A stretch of DNA of 18,279 nucleotides. Origin: Pseudolabrys sp. GTDB lineage: Bacteria > Pseudomonadota > Alphaproteobacteria > Rhizobiales > Xanthobacteraceae. How positions within the stretch are numbered: the first letter of the stretch is position 1; the number at the start of each line of letters is the position of its first letter. Shown piece by piece: positions 8,052 through 16,237 of this stretch. A program made the translations under genes and the position numbers. The notes under the pieces were generated by a model. That model had not been told where the DNA came from, searched no databases, and saw nothing but the letters and a program-made list of their open reading frames with translations. The stretch covers positions 1-18,279 of the forward strand of contig JAFAQJ010000453.1 of assembly GCA_019246455.1 (NCBI GenBank), read 5' to 3'.

Positions 8052-9512
8052 ATGATTCTCCACAGCGACCCCGCGAACGACAGCCGGATTACGCTCGACG
8101 ACCTTTTTCGCCGTGCGGCCGGCAAAAGCCCCGATGCGGTAGCGCTGGCCGACCCTCCCAATCGACCCGCTTTTATGCACGGTGTTGCCCGTACGCTGAC
8201 TTACGCGCAGCTCGATCGCGCAATTTCTGCATTCGCGGCACGCCTGCGTGATCTCGGACTGTCGACCGATAGTGTCGTGGCACTTCAACTCCCCAATGTC
8301 GTCGAAAGCATCGTCGCAACGCTTGGCGTTTTGCGTGCTGGATTGATCGCAATGCCGCTCCCGTTGCTATGGCGCGCGCAGGATATCGGGCTAGCGCTTG
8401 AGGCGACCGGCGTGAGGATGCTGATCACTGCCGATCGGATCGGCGGCGAAAACTATAGCGCTACAGCCCTGCAGGCGGCGGCGCACCTCTTTTCAGTACG
8501 ACACATTGGTGTATTCGGCCCTACGACGATCGACGGCGTTATTCCACTCGATGATGTCTTTAGTAGCAATGCGACGTTGACACCGGTGATGCGCGACGGC
8601 AATCCAGCGCTTCATGCCGCTATTATGACCTGCGATACCGCGCCAGGCGGTTCGCGTCCGGCGATACGAAATCATCAGCAATTGATGGCAGCCGGACTTG
8701 CCGTGTTTCTCGAGAGTGGTCTCGCCGACGGCGCAGCTCTGGTTTCTGCGATTCCAATCTCATCGCTCGCCGGATTGGCGAGCACTCTGTTGCCGTGGTT
8801 GCTATCGGGCGGCTCACTTGCGCTTGCGTACCCATTCGATCCCATGGCGTTCGTTTCGCAGTGTACGGCGCTCACCGACGCCACAGCTGTGTTGCCGGGT
8901 CCAAGCGCGCATCGTTTTGCCGGCTTCGCGGGCATAGCATCCGTGATCGCGCTTTGGCGTCAGCCCGAGCGAATGGCGGACATAGCGGAATTGCCACAGA
9001 TGCTCCACGTAATCTCGTTCCGCGAAGCAGGATTAATCGCGTCAAAATCTGCAAGCCGAGTTGTGCCGAATGGCATTGTTCGAGCGCCGCGCGATTCGCC
9101 CGCAGCGATCGCCGTCTTGGAAGCAACACGCACTGCTAAAGGCACGCTTGGTCTGCGGGGTGCGATGGTGCCGGTCGAATCTGAAAACGAGGTCTCTAGC
9201 GCTCTCCCCGATTTGTTTGTTGATACCGGCTATCCCTGCCGTCTCGACGTTGAGACGAACACCCTTGTCGTTACAGGGCCTCGCCCTGGCCTGATCTGCG
9301 TCGGAGGCTATTTTTTTTCGCGATCCGATCTCGACACATTTGCTGTCAAGCTCGGCAAGGATGCCACGCTGGTTGCACTACCCGACGCTCTTCTCGGTTA
9401 CAGGCTCGTCGGAAGAACCACGGATCCCGCGGCACGTGCGGTCCTTAGTGAAGCTAGCATCAATCCACTGATTGCCGACGCTTTCCGCCCACGCACCCGG
9501 GCGGCCGTTTGA
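8052..9512 (+). CDS. Degenerate acyl-CoA synthetase-like (ANL adenylation fold) protein
   Basis: This 486-aa protein has the overall order of AMP-forming acyl-CoA ligases but lacks their catalytic motifs. Recognisable parts are TLTYAQLDRAI at 48-58 (A1-like), GVLRAGLIAMPLPLLW at 92-107 (A2-like), a centre resembling the ligase core, and DTGYPCRLD at 391-399 followed by GYFFSRSDLD. The phosphate-binding loop (normally TSGTTGxPKG) is replaced by TCDTAPGGSRPA at 193-204. There is no YGxTE, the TGD is TGY, and the C-terminal catalytic Lys region (PxGK) is absent, so the protein is probably not a working ligase. It may instead bind or scaffold. The ORF is intact and of near-family length, which argues against recent decay. 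The ATG at 8052 is four bases after the solute-binding protein stop; the longer frame upstream is overlap with that gene. Confidence 0.78.
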   Translation: MILHSDPANDSRITLDDLFRRAAGKSPDAVALADPPNRPAFMHGVARTLTYAQLDRAISAFAARLRDLGLSTDSVVALQLPNVVESIVATLGVLRAGLIAMPLPLLWRAQDIGLALEATGVRMLITADRIGGENYSATALQAAAHLFSVRHIGVFGPTTIDGVIPLDDVFSSNATLTPVMRDGNPALHAAIMTCDTAPGGSRPAIRNHQQLMAAGLAVFLESGLADGAALVSAIPISSLAGLASTLLPWLLSGGSLALAYPFDPMAFVSQCTALTDATAVLPGPSAHRFAGFAGIASVIALWRQPERMADIAELPQMLHVISFREAGLIASKSASRVVPNGIVRAPRDSPAAIAVLEATRTAKGTLGLRGAMVPVESENEVSSALPDLFVDTGYPCRLDVETNTLVVTGPRPGLICVGGYFFSRSDLDTFAVKLGKDATLVALPDALLGYRLVGRTTDPAARAVLSEASINPLIADAFRPRTRAAV

Positions 9513-9523
9513 TTCAATCGTCA

Positions 9524-9553
9524 TTGACGAGACGTTAACGGCCCATCCTTAAA
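9524..9553 (+). promoter_or_regulatory. Possible promoter before the REC-REC-GGDEF gene
   Basis: TTGACG (9524-9529) is followed after 18 bp by CTTAAA (9548-9553). The -35 match is good and the -10 match poor. It lies in the only gap of this gene run large enough (76 bp) to hold a promoter. Confidence 0.3.
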
Positions 9554-9588
9554 GTGTAGCGGTCTGTAACCTGCGTTGCGTGCGTTCG

Positions 9589-10848
9589 ATGTCGATTCCA
9601 GGGCCGATGCTTGTGATTGCCGAACGGCCGGCGAGCGAACTTGTCGAGGCTCTCGGCGACGCAGGCGCCTTTCCGGTTATCGAAGCGACTTGGGCCGACG
9701 CACCAACCGCTTTCGTCACAGTCAAACCCGCCGCCATTGTCATCGCAGAAGCCGGACCGGCCAAGAGCGAAGCCGCCGCGCGCATGTTGTGCCTGCAAAT
9801 CGCAACAGCAAGAGGACCGGTCGTTCCCGTGATCGCCCGCACGGGAAGGAACGAGGACGTGGCACTGCCAATTGCACTGCCCGCTAATCTCGAACTGCCA
9901 ATCGAAGGCCTGGTCACTCGCCTGCGCAGCGCGCTGCGTGTCCAGACCTTGCATGCAGCGGTATTGCGACGGATCGAAACCTTCGCCACGCAAGTCGGTA
10001 AGGTCCCGGATCTTCCGGTCGGCGACGCGCTGGAAGATGCAACGGTTATGATCGTCGGGCGAGGTCCGCTCTATCCGAAACTCAGCGTGGCAATCGGCGA
10101 GCGCGTCCGCGTGGTCGGTGCATTGAGCGTGGAAACCGCCACACGCTATTTGAATTCACGCGATATCGACGGGATTGTCCTCGGTGACGGTTTCAACGAA
10201 CGAACGATCGAAGCATTTCTCATGGTTGTGACGCAGGACAACCGCTACCGCGACATTCCGATCGTCGCGATTGGCGATGTTGCACAAGACCTCGCAGAAC
10301 GGCTGACCAATATCGAACAGGTCGAGCATGATCCAGCCCGGGCCGTCACTCGCATCGTTCCGATGGCGCGTCAGCACGCTTTCGAATGTCGCCTCAAACG
10401 CATCCTCAAAACATTAGAAACCGAAGGGATGTTCGATCCCAAGACGGGCCTGCACAGCCGCGACCATTTCTTTCATGATCTTGGTAGATCCGTTGCGGAT
10501 GCCGAAAACCGTGGGCACCCTTTATCGATTGCCCGAATTTCGTTCACTGGGGCGCCGGATCATCACACGCACCGTGATAATGCACGGCTGATCACGCGAC
10601 TGACACGAAACGTTGATTTCGCCTATCAGAATGAAGACGGCTCATTGCTTGTCGTCTTCAATCAAACCGATCTGCGCAGCGCTCACGTGGTAGCGCGTCG
10701 AATGGCTGCGACTCTGCGCAGCAAAATGCTGGACACCGATAGAGGGCAAGTCCACGCCAAGGTAACGCTTGCGACCCTTAAGGCAAACGACAACGTCGAC
10801 AGCCTGTTGCGGCGTGTGATGGACAGCGAAGTGGTTGCCGCAGAGTAA
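9589..10848 (+). CDS. REC-REC-GGDEF protein with degenerate cyclase site and intact I-site (PopA/PleD-like)
   Basis: This 419-aa protein shows two receiver-like domains (about 5-115 and 147-267) and a C-terminal GGDEF-fold domain (about 280-415, opening FDPKTGLHSRDHFFHDL), the architecture of PleD and PopA. The first receiver lacks the phospho-acceptor Asp: the expected position reads VIAEAGP. The second (IDGIVLGDGFNERTI) is also atypical. In the GGDEF domain the signature is replaced by EDGSL at 349-353, and the metal-binding Asp of the first strand is lost (IARISF), so diguanylate cyclase activity is not expected. The inhibitory-site motif RxxD is present as RNVD at 340-343, exactly five residues before the signature position, so c-di-GMP binding is plausible. 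Caulobacter PopA has the same combination and acts in CtrA proteolysis; a similar role here is inference. A GTG at 9580 is an alternative start. Confidence 0.82.
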   Translation: MSIPGPMLVIAERPASELVEALGDAGAFPVIEATWADAPTAFVTVKPAAIVIAEAGPAKSEAAARMLCLQIATARGPVVPVIARTGRNEDVALPIALPANLELPIEGLVTRLRSALRVQTLHAAVLRRIETFATQVGKVPDLPVGDALEDATVMIVGRGPLYPKLSVAIGERVRVVGALSVETATRYLNSRDIDGIVLGDGFNERTIEAFLMVVTQDNRYRDIPIVAIGDVAQDLAERLTNIEQVEHDPARAVTRIVPMARQHAFECRLKRILKTLETEGMFDPKTGLHSRDHFFHDLGRSVADAENRGHPLSIARISFTGAPDHHTHRDNARLITRLTRNVDFAYQNEDGSLLVVFNQTDLRSAHVVARRMAATLRSKMLDTDRGQVHAKVTLATLKANDNVDSLLRRVMDSEVVAAE

Positions 10849-10873
10849 CGGGACGCCTAGGCTGGCGATGTCT

Positions 10874-10877
10874 GGAG
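10874..10877 (+). promoter_or_regulatory. Ribosome binding site of the FrnE-like gene
   Basis: GGAG with an eight-base spacer precedes the ATG at 10886, favouring that start over the ATG at 10868. Confidence 0.5.
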
Positions 10878-10885
10878 CCAGTCAA

Positions 10886-11557
10886 ATGCCTTTACGCAAA
10901 CCGATCCGTATCGATGTCGTTTCTGACGTTGTTTGCCCGTGGTGTTTCATCGGTAAACGCCGTCTCGAAAAGGCGATCGCTTTGAGGCCCGACATTCTCG
11001 TCGAGATTCATTACCGGCCTTATTTTCTTAATGACTGGATTCCACGCGAAGGAATTTCACGCGAGCAATATCTGACGACGAAGTTCGGATCGCCCGAGCG
11101 ATATAGAGGTATTGCCCAACGTGTGGCCGCCGCGGCCAAGGCCGAAGGCCTGACTTACGCGATTGACAAGATTAGCCGTCAACCGAACACGACGGATGCG
11201 CACCGGCTGATCCGCTGGGCCGATCAGATCGGTAAGGCGCCACAAATGAAGCAACGGCTGATGGACCTATATTTTACCGAGGGAGCAGATTTGACCGATC
11301 GGAATGTCCTTGTCCGTGCCGCGGCTGACATCGGACTTGGCGCCGACGAAGTTCGCATTTCGCTCGGAACCGACAAAGACATACTCGAGGTCGAGCGCGA
11401 AGCGCAGGCGGCCAAAGACGCCGGAATCGACGGCGTGCCATGTTTCATTCTTGGCGGCATGCTTGCAATATCGGGTGCGCAGGAGCCGGAATATCTCGCG
11501 GATGCGATTGATCGCGCGGCGAATGAGCTTGATCGGACTCAAAGCGCGGCCGAATAA
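10886..11557 (+). CDS. DsbA-family thioredoxin-fold oxidoreductase, FrnE-like
   Basis: This 223-aa cytosolic protein of the DsbA/FrnE/2-hydroxychromene-2-carboxylate isomerase group has no signal peptide. The N-terminal strand DVVSDVVCPWCFIGKRRLE carries a CPWC active-site motif (C17 and C20), which favours a dithiol oxidoreductase over the isomerases, where this motif is usually altered. The all-helical insertion contains FGSPERYRGI and TDAHRLIRWA. The cis-proline loop is GVPCF (P185) and the C-terminal block SGAQEPEYL is typical of FrnE. The physiological substrate is unknown. An ATG at 10868 would add six residues. The gene lies 37 bp after the REC-REC-GGDEF gene and one base before the alcohol dehydrogenase gene, so it is almost certainly co-transcribed with the latter. 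Confidence 0.87.
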   Translation: MPLRKPIRIDVVSDVVCPWCFIGKRRLEKAIALRPDILVEIHYRPYFLNDWIPREGISREQYLTTKFGSPERYRGIAQRVAAAAKAEGLTYAIDKISRQPNTTDAHRLIRWADQIGKAPQMKQRLMDLYFTEGADLTDRNVLVRAAADIGLGADEVRISLGTDKDILEVEREAQAAKDAGIDGVPCFILGGMLAISGAQEPEYLADAIDRAANELDRTQSAAE

Positions 11558-11558
11558 A

Positions 11559-12665
11559 ATGAAAATCACGGCCGCGGTCGTACACCAAGCTTACGCGCCA
11601 TTTACGATCGAAACACTGGACCTATCGGATCCGCGACAAGATGAGTTGCTTGTTGAGGTCATTGCTACCGGCATGTGCCAAACAGATCAGCATGGCCGCG
11701 ACGGCTATTTTCCGACAATGCCGTTCCCCGCGGTGTTCGGGCATGAGGGTGCCGGCATTATCCGCGCCGTCGGCTCGGCCGTTACGCGCTTCAAGACCGG
11801 CGATCACGTGCTGATGTGCTATCCGTGGTGCGGCGAATGCCCGAATTGCCGCAGTCAACGTCAGAGTTATTGTCTCTCTGTTGCGGAGCTGAAGATGGGC
11901 GGGAGGCGGGTCGACGGCTCGACAACGCACTCAATGCGTGGCTCACCTGTCTACAGCGCTTTCTTCCAACAGTCGTCGTTCGGGACCTATACGATCGCCA
12001 ATGAGCGTTTTGCGGTGAAACTTCGCAATGACGCACCTCTCGACGTGGTATGCGCGCTCGCCTGTGGCGGCCAAACTGGCGCCGGAGCAGTCCTCAACGT
12101 CATGCAACCGAAGTCGGGAGACGGTTTTGCGGTCTTTGGCGCCGGTGCCGTTGGACTCTGCGGTATGATGGCCGCAAAAATTGCGGGTTGTGATCCCATC
12201 ATCGCAATCGACATTCACGAGCATCGCTTAGCGCTGGCGCGTGAGCTTGGCGCGACGCATACGATCAACCATGCCGGACGGGATGATGTCGTTGCCGAAA
12301 TCCGCAAGATCACCAGCGTTGGCGTACGTTATTCGTTAGAAACGAGCGCCGTGCCGTCGGTTTTGCGCGAGGCGATCGATTGTACGATGCCGGCCGGCAC
12401 TTGCATCTTGCTCGGTAGCGCGCGACGCGGGAGTGAAACCAGTATTGAGATGCCGTTTCTTCAGAATGGCCGTACCGTGCGCGGTGTCATTCAAGGCGAT
12501 AGCATTCCGCAAGACTTTATCCCGCGGCTTGTCGATCACATGATCGCGGGGCGCTTCGCGGCCGACCGGCTGATCACCTACTATGACCTCGCAGACATCA
12601 ATGTGGCGGCAGCCGACTCCGCAAGTGGGAAAACCATCAAGCCCGTATTGCGAATGCCGCACTAG
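11559..12665 (+). CDS. Zinc-dependent medium-chain alcohol dehydrogenase (aryl/benzyl alcohol type)
   Basis: This is a 368-aa NAD(P)-dependent dehydrogenase of the zinc MDR family. The catalytic zinc ligands are C40 (GMCQTD), H62 with E63 (FGHEGAG) and C169 (LACGGQTGAG). The four structural-zinc Cys are C91, C94, C97 and C105 (CGECPNC...C). The Rossmann loop is FGAGAVGL at 193-200, with D218 at the end of the second strand, favouring NAD over NADP. The pattern resembles benzyl/aryl-alcohol dehydrogenases and class III-like ADHs, oxidising primary alcohols to aldehydes. Exact substrate cannot be read from sequence. The ATG at 11559 follows the FrnE-like stop by one base; the frame is open further upstream but that part is overlap. 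It converges on mfd with 56 bp between them and no strong terminator. Confidence 0.92.
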   Translation: MKITAAVVHQAYAPFTIETLDLSDPRQDELLVEVIATGMCQTDQHGRDGYFPTMPFPAVFGHEGAGIIRAVGSAVTRFKTGDHVLMCYPWCGECPNCRSQRQSYCLSVAELKMGGRRVDGSTTHSMRGSPVYSAFFQQSSFGTYTIANERFAVKLRNDAPLDVVCALACGGQTGAGAVLNVMQPKSGDGFAVFGAGAVGLCGMMAAKIAGCDPIIAIDIHEHRLALARELGATHTINHAGRDDVVAEIRKITSVGVRYSLETSAVPSVLREAIDCTMPAGTCILLGSARRGSETSIEMPFLQNGRTVRGVIQGDSIPQDFIPRLVDHMIAGRFAADRLITYYDLADINVAAADSASGKTIKPVLRMPH

Positions 12666-12721
12666 CCTGCGACGAGCAAATCGCCCGCAATCTTTCGACC
12701 GCACGCAAGCGGTACCCGACT

Positions 12722-15700
12722 TCAGGCAGCTTCGGCGCGCCCCGCGATCTCAACCAGATGTCGCAGTATCACTCGCGTCCCTTTTAGGCGCCGCTCTGGC
12801 ACATCCCAATCCTCAAAGAACACAAGCTTCTGATCGGGACGGACCCGCGCTTCGCTGCCGCGCTCGTGGATGTAAGCGATCAAGCCGTCTGGGTTGGCAA
12901 AGATGTTGTCGCGGAATGCCAGGACGATTCCCTTTGGACCGGCCTCGATCTTCTCTACGTTGGCGTGCCGGCACAGCGATTTGATAGCAACGACTTGCAG
13001 CAGATGTTCAACTTCTGCCGGTAACGGTCCGAAACGATCCACGAGTTCCGCCGCGAAGCTCTCGATGTCACTCTCGTCTTCGATCTCCGCCAGGCGTCGA
13101 TAAAGCGCCAAGCGGACCGACAGGTCCGGCACATAGTCATCGGGGATCAGGACCGGTGTCCCGATCGTAATCTGCGGTGACCAACGATCGGCTACGGGAG
13201 CGGTGACGCCAGCCTTTAAGCTAAGCACCGCCTCCTCCAGCATTTGCTGATAGAGCTCGAAACCGATCTCCTTGATGTGGCCGGACTGCTCGTCACCAAG
13301 CAAATTGCCGGCGCCCCTGATATCGAGATCGTGCGAAGCGAGCTGGAAGCCAGCGCCAAGCATGTCGAGCGATTGGAGCACTTCAAGCCGACGCTCAGCC
13401 TGCAGCGTGATCTTGCCTTGCACCGGAAGCGTCAACAGCGCATAGGCACGAAGTTTCGAGCGCCCTACTCGACCGCGTAACTGATAAAGCTGCGCTAAAC
13501 CGAAACGATCGGCCCGATGAACAATCAAAGTATTGGCGGTCGGGATATCCAGGCCGGATTCGATGATCGTTGTAGAGAGCAGCACATCATACCTTCCTTC
13601 ATAGAAGGCCGACATGACGTCATCGAGCGTGGCGGGTGGCATCTGACCGTGGGCAACGGCTACTTTGACTTCCGGCACGTTCTTGGCGAGAAAATCTCTC
13701 GCGCCGGCTAGATCTTCGATGCGCGGGCAGACATAAAAAGACTGGCCGCCGCGGTAGCGCTCGCGCAACAACGCTTCGCGAACCACTACCTGATCGAAGG
13801 GTGACACGAAAGTCCGTACGGCGAGTCGGTCGACCGGCGGAGAAGCAATAATCGACAGCTCGCGAACACCGGTAAGCGCCAACTGCAAGGTTCGCGGAAT
13901 CGGCGTCGCCGTGAGTGTAAGGACGTGCACTTCCGAGCGGAGCTGTTTGAGCTTTTCCTTATGCGAGACGCCGAAATGTTGCTCTTCGTCGACGATCAAC
14001 AGTCCAAGGTCCTTGAAACGCACATTCCTACCCAATAGCGCATGGGTACCGATCACAATGTCGATGCTTCCATCGGTAAGTCCGGACTTGACCTTTGCTA
14101 ACTCGGTCGCGGAAACCAGCCGCGACGCTTGTGCGACGTTCACCGGAAAGCCGTGGAATCGCTCCGCGAATGTCTTGAAATGCTGACGCGATAGCAACGT
14201 CGTCGGGACAATCACCGCGACTTGTTTGCCGCTGAGCGCCGTTACGAACGCTGCGCGTAATGCCACCTCGGTCTTCCCAAAACCCACGTCGCCGCACACC
14301 AAACGATCCATCGGACGCCCAGCGGTTAGATCATGCAGGGTCGCATCGATCGCCGCGCGCTGATCTTCGGTTTCTTCGTACGGAAATCCGGCGCAAAACT
14401 CGTCGTACGCGCCGGCGGGGACAGTGAGCCTGGGAGCCTCACGCAGTTGGCGCTCCGCGGCGACTTTGATCAACTCGCCGGCGATCTCGCGTATCCGGCT
14501 TTTCATTCGCGCTTTGCGCGCCTGCCAATTGCCGCCGCCTAAACGGTCAAGTTCGACATTCGCCGGTTCCGTGCCATAGCGCGACAGCAGATCGATGTTC
14601 TCGACCGGCAAATAGAGTTTCGTCTCCTCGGCATAGTGGATTTCTAGACAGTCATGAGGCGAACCCATTGCCTCGATCGCTTGCAGGCCTACGAAGCGAC
14701 CGATTCCATGGTCAACGTGAACAACGATATCTCCCGGCGCGAGGCTAGTCGCTTCGGCGATGAAATTTTCGGCGCGCTTGGCTGCGCGGCGTGGGCGTAC
14801 CAGTCGATCACCAAGAATATCCTGCTCGCTAAGGACAGCGACATCATCCGTTTCAAAACCTTGCTCGACACCCAATACCGCCAGCGCAACGTCAGGACGG
14901 GGCAGCCCTATGGCGTCCTGCCAGCTCTCCACATTCGCTAGATTTCGCATCTCATGTTCAATTAGAACATGTCGGATACGTTCGCGCGCACCTTCACTCC
15001 ACAGAGCAATAACGACTCGTTTCTGGTCACGCTGTAGCGAGGCCACATGCTTGGCCAGCGCCGCGAATACATTACTGTTTGGCGCGGCGCGATCGGCTGC
15101 GAAATTATACCCAACGCGAACACCCATATCGATCGCATCGGCGCTCTCAGGTGCAGCGAAGGGCGAGAGATCGACGCGCGCGACCGACGCCAATCGCTCA
15201 TCCCACTCTCGTTCCGTCAAATAAAGACGATCGGGCGAGAGCGGCCGATATGGTGGACTGATGCCGTCCCTCAAGGCTTGGATGCGGGCATCGTAGTAGT
15301 CCGAGATCTGAGCAAAGCGTTCGCGCGCAGCGTCGAGCGCTTGCGGTTCCAGTACAATTGGTGTGTCGGCGACGAAATCAAACAAGGTTTCCAGCCGATC
15401 ATGAAACAGCGGCAACCAGTGCTCCATGCCCGGATAACGACGGCCTTCCGTCACAGCGGCATACAGGAGGTCGTCAGGTGTGCTGGCGCCGAACTGTGCG
15501 ACGTAGCTGGTCCGAAATTTTCTGATCGTGTCGGTAACCAACTGGAATTCCGCGGCTGGGACCAAATCGAGGCCGCTCAGCCGACTTTCACTGATTTGAG
15601 TCTGGGGGTCGAAACTACGAATTGTTTCGATTGCGTCGCCGAAAAAGTCGAGCCGTACCGGGCAATCCATCCCAGGTGGAAATAAATCTAGGATGCCACC

Positions 15701-16237
15701 TCGAACGGCGTAATCGCCAGCTTCGCGTACATTTGAAGCGCGGCTGAATCCGTTAAGTTCGAGCCAATCGATCACACCGGCCATGCCGAGCACGTTGCCC
15801 GGTGCAACGGACAGTGCGTTGCGCATCAAGTAGTCGTGGGGCGCGACGCGCTGCAGAATAGCGTTTATGGTCGTGAGCAGTACAACGGGGCGCTCGCGGC
15901 TTTTAACGCGCGACAGCCGCGACAATGTCGTCATCCGTTGTGCGACGAACACTGCATTCGGCGCCACACGGTCATAAGGCAGGCAATCCCATGCTGGGAA
16001 TTCAAGGACGTCGATATCCGGCGCGAAGAAAGCAAGCGCGCGAGACAGCGTTTGCATGCGCTGGCCGTCGCGGCATACGACAAGCAGGCTCGTGGGCGGC
16101 GCATTGGGCCGCAGTGCGAGCGATCGCGCCAGGTCCCCAACCACGAGTCCCTCCGCGCCGTCGGCTACCCGCGAGAAAGTGAGCGGCCGTCTCGGCTTTA
16201 GCCGCTGCGTCAGCGAAGAAAAGGGCTCTACGTTCAT
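12722..16237 (-). CDS. mfd: Transcription-repair coupling factor Mfd
   Basis: This 1171-aa SF2 translocase removes RNA polymerase stalled at lesions and recruits UvrA for nucleotide excision repair. Domains run in the canonical order. The UvrB-like N-terminal region (about 1-340) includes EFPAWDCLPYDR. The RNA-polymerase-interacting domain begins at about 498 (PGDIVVHVDHGIGRFVGL). The RecG-like motor has Walker A GDVGFGKTEVA at 649-659, DEEQH at 750-754, TATPIPRT at 776-783 and RGRVGRS at 921-927. The C-terminal TRCF domain spans about 1030-1130. All motor motifs are intact and the length is normal. The ATG overlaps the sdhE stop codon (ATGA), so the two are probably translationally coupled. 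The reading frame is full length with no interruption. Confidence 0.98.
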   Translation of the reverse strand: MNVEPFSSLTQRLKPRRPLTFSRVADGAEGLVVGDLARSLALRPNAPPTSLLVVCRDGQRMQTLSRALAFFAPDIDVLEFPAWDCLPYDRVAPNAVFVAQRMTTLSRLSRVKSRERPVVLLTTINAILQRVAPHDYLMRNALSVAPGNVLGMAGVIDWLELNGFSRASNVREAGDYAVRGGILDLFPPGMDCPVRLDFFGDAIETIRSFDPQTQISESRLSGLDLVPAAEFQLVTDTIRKFRTSYVAQFGASTPDDLLYAAVTEGRRYPGMEHWLPLFHDRLETLFDFVADTPIVLEPQALDAARERFAQISDYYDARIQALRDGISPPYRPLSPDRLYLTEREWDERLASVARVDLSPFAAPESADAIDMGVRVGYNFAADRAAPNSNVFAALAKHVASLQRDQKRVVIALWSEGARERIRHVLIEHEMRNLANVESWQDAIGLPRPDVALAVLGVEQGFETDDVAVLSEQDILGDRLVRPRRAAKRAENFIAEATSLAPGDIVVHVDHGIGRFVGLQAIEAMGSPHDCLEIHYAEETKLYLPVENIDLLSRYGTEPANVELDRLGGGNWQARKARMKSRIREIAGELIKVAAERQLREAPRLTVPAGAYDEFCAGFPYEETEDQRAAIDATLHDLTAGRPMDRLVCGDVGFGKTEVALRAAFVTALSGKQVAVIVPTTLLSRQHFKTFAERFHGFPVNVAQASRLVSATELAKVKSGLTDGSIDIVIGTHALLGRNVRFKDLGLLIVDEEQHFGVSHKEKLKQLRSEVHVLTLTATPIPRTLQLALTGVRELSIIASPPVDRLAVRTFVSPFDQVVVREALLRERYRGGQSFYVCPRIEDLAGARDFLAKNVPEVKVAVAHGQMPPATLDDVMSAFYEGRYDVLLSTTIIESGLDIPTANTLIVHRADRFGLAQLYQLRGRVGRSKLRAYALLTLPVQGKITLQAERRLEVLQSLDMLGAGFQLASHDLDIRGAGNLLGDEQSGHIKEIGFELYQQMLEEAVLSLKAGVTAPVADRWSPQITIGTPVLIPDDYVPDLSVRLALYRRLAEIEDESDIESFAAELVDRFGPLPAEVEHLLQVVAIKSLCRHANVEKIEAGPKGIVLAFRDNIFANPDGLIAYIHERGSEARVRPDQKLVFFEDWDVPERRLKGTRVILRHLVEIAGRAEAA

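Noticed and set aside
9535..9552. CtrA box (TTAA-N7-TTAA) before the REC-REC-GGDEF gene
   Set aside because: The two TTAA elements are 10 bp apart, not 7, so the canonical box is not met.
11304..11558. N-terminal extension of the alcohol dehydrogenase frame
   Set aside because: The extension overlaps the FrnE-like gene in another frame and adds residues with no MDR similarity; the ATG at 11559 gives the normal family start.
12698..12713. Small inverted repeat ACCGC/GCGGT between the alcohol dehydrogenase and mfd genes as a terminator
   Set aside because: The stem is only five base pairs and there is no T-tract on either strand.
15047..15685. 212-codon plus-strand ORF inside mfd
   Set aside because: It is antisense to a fully supported, conserved Mfd coding region and shows no family features; long antisense frames are expected in GC-rich genes.
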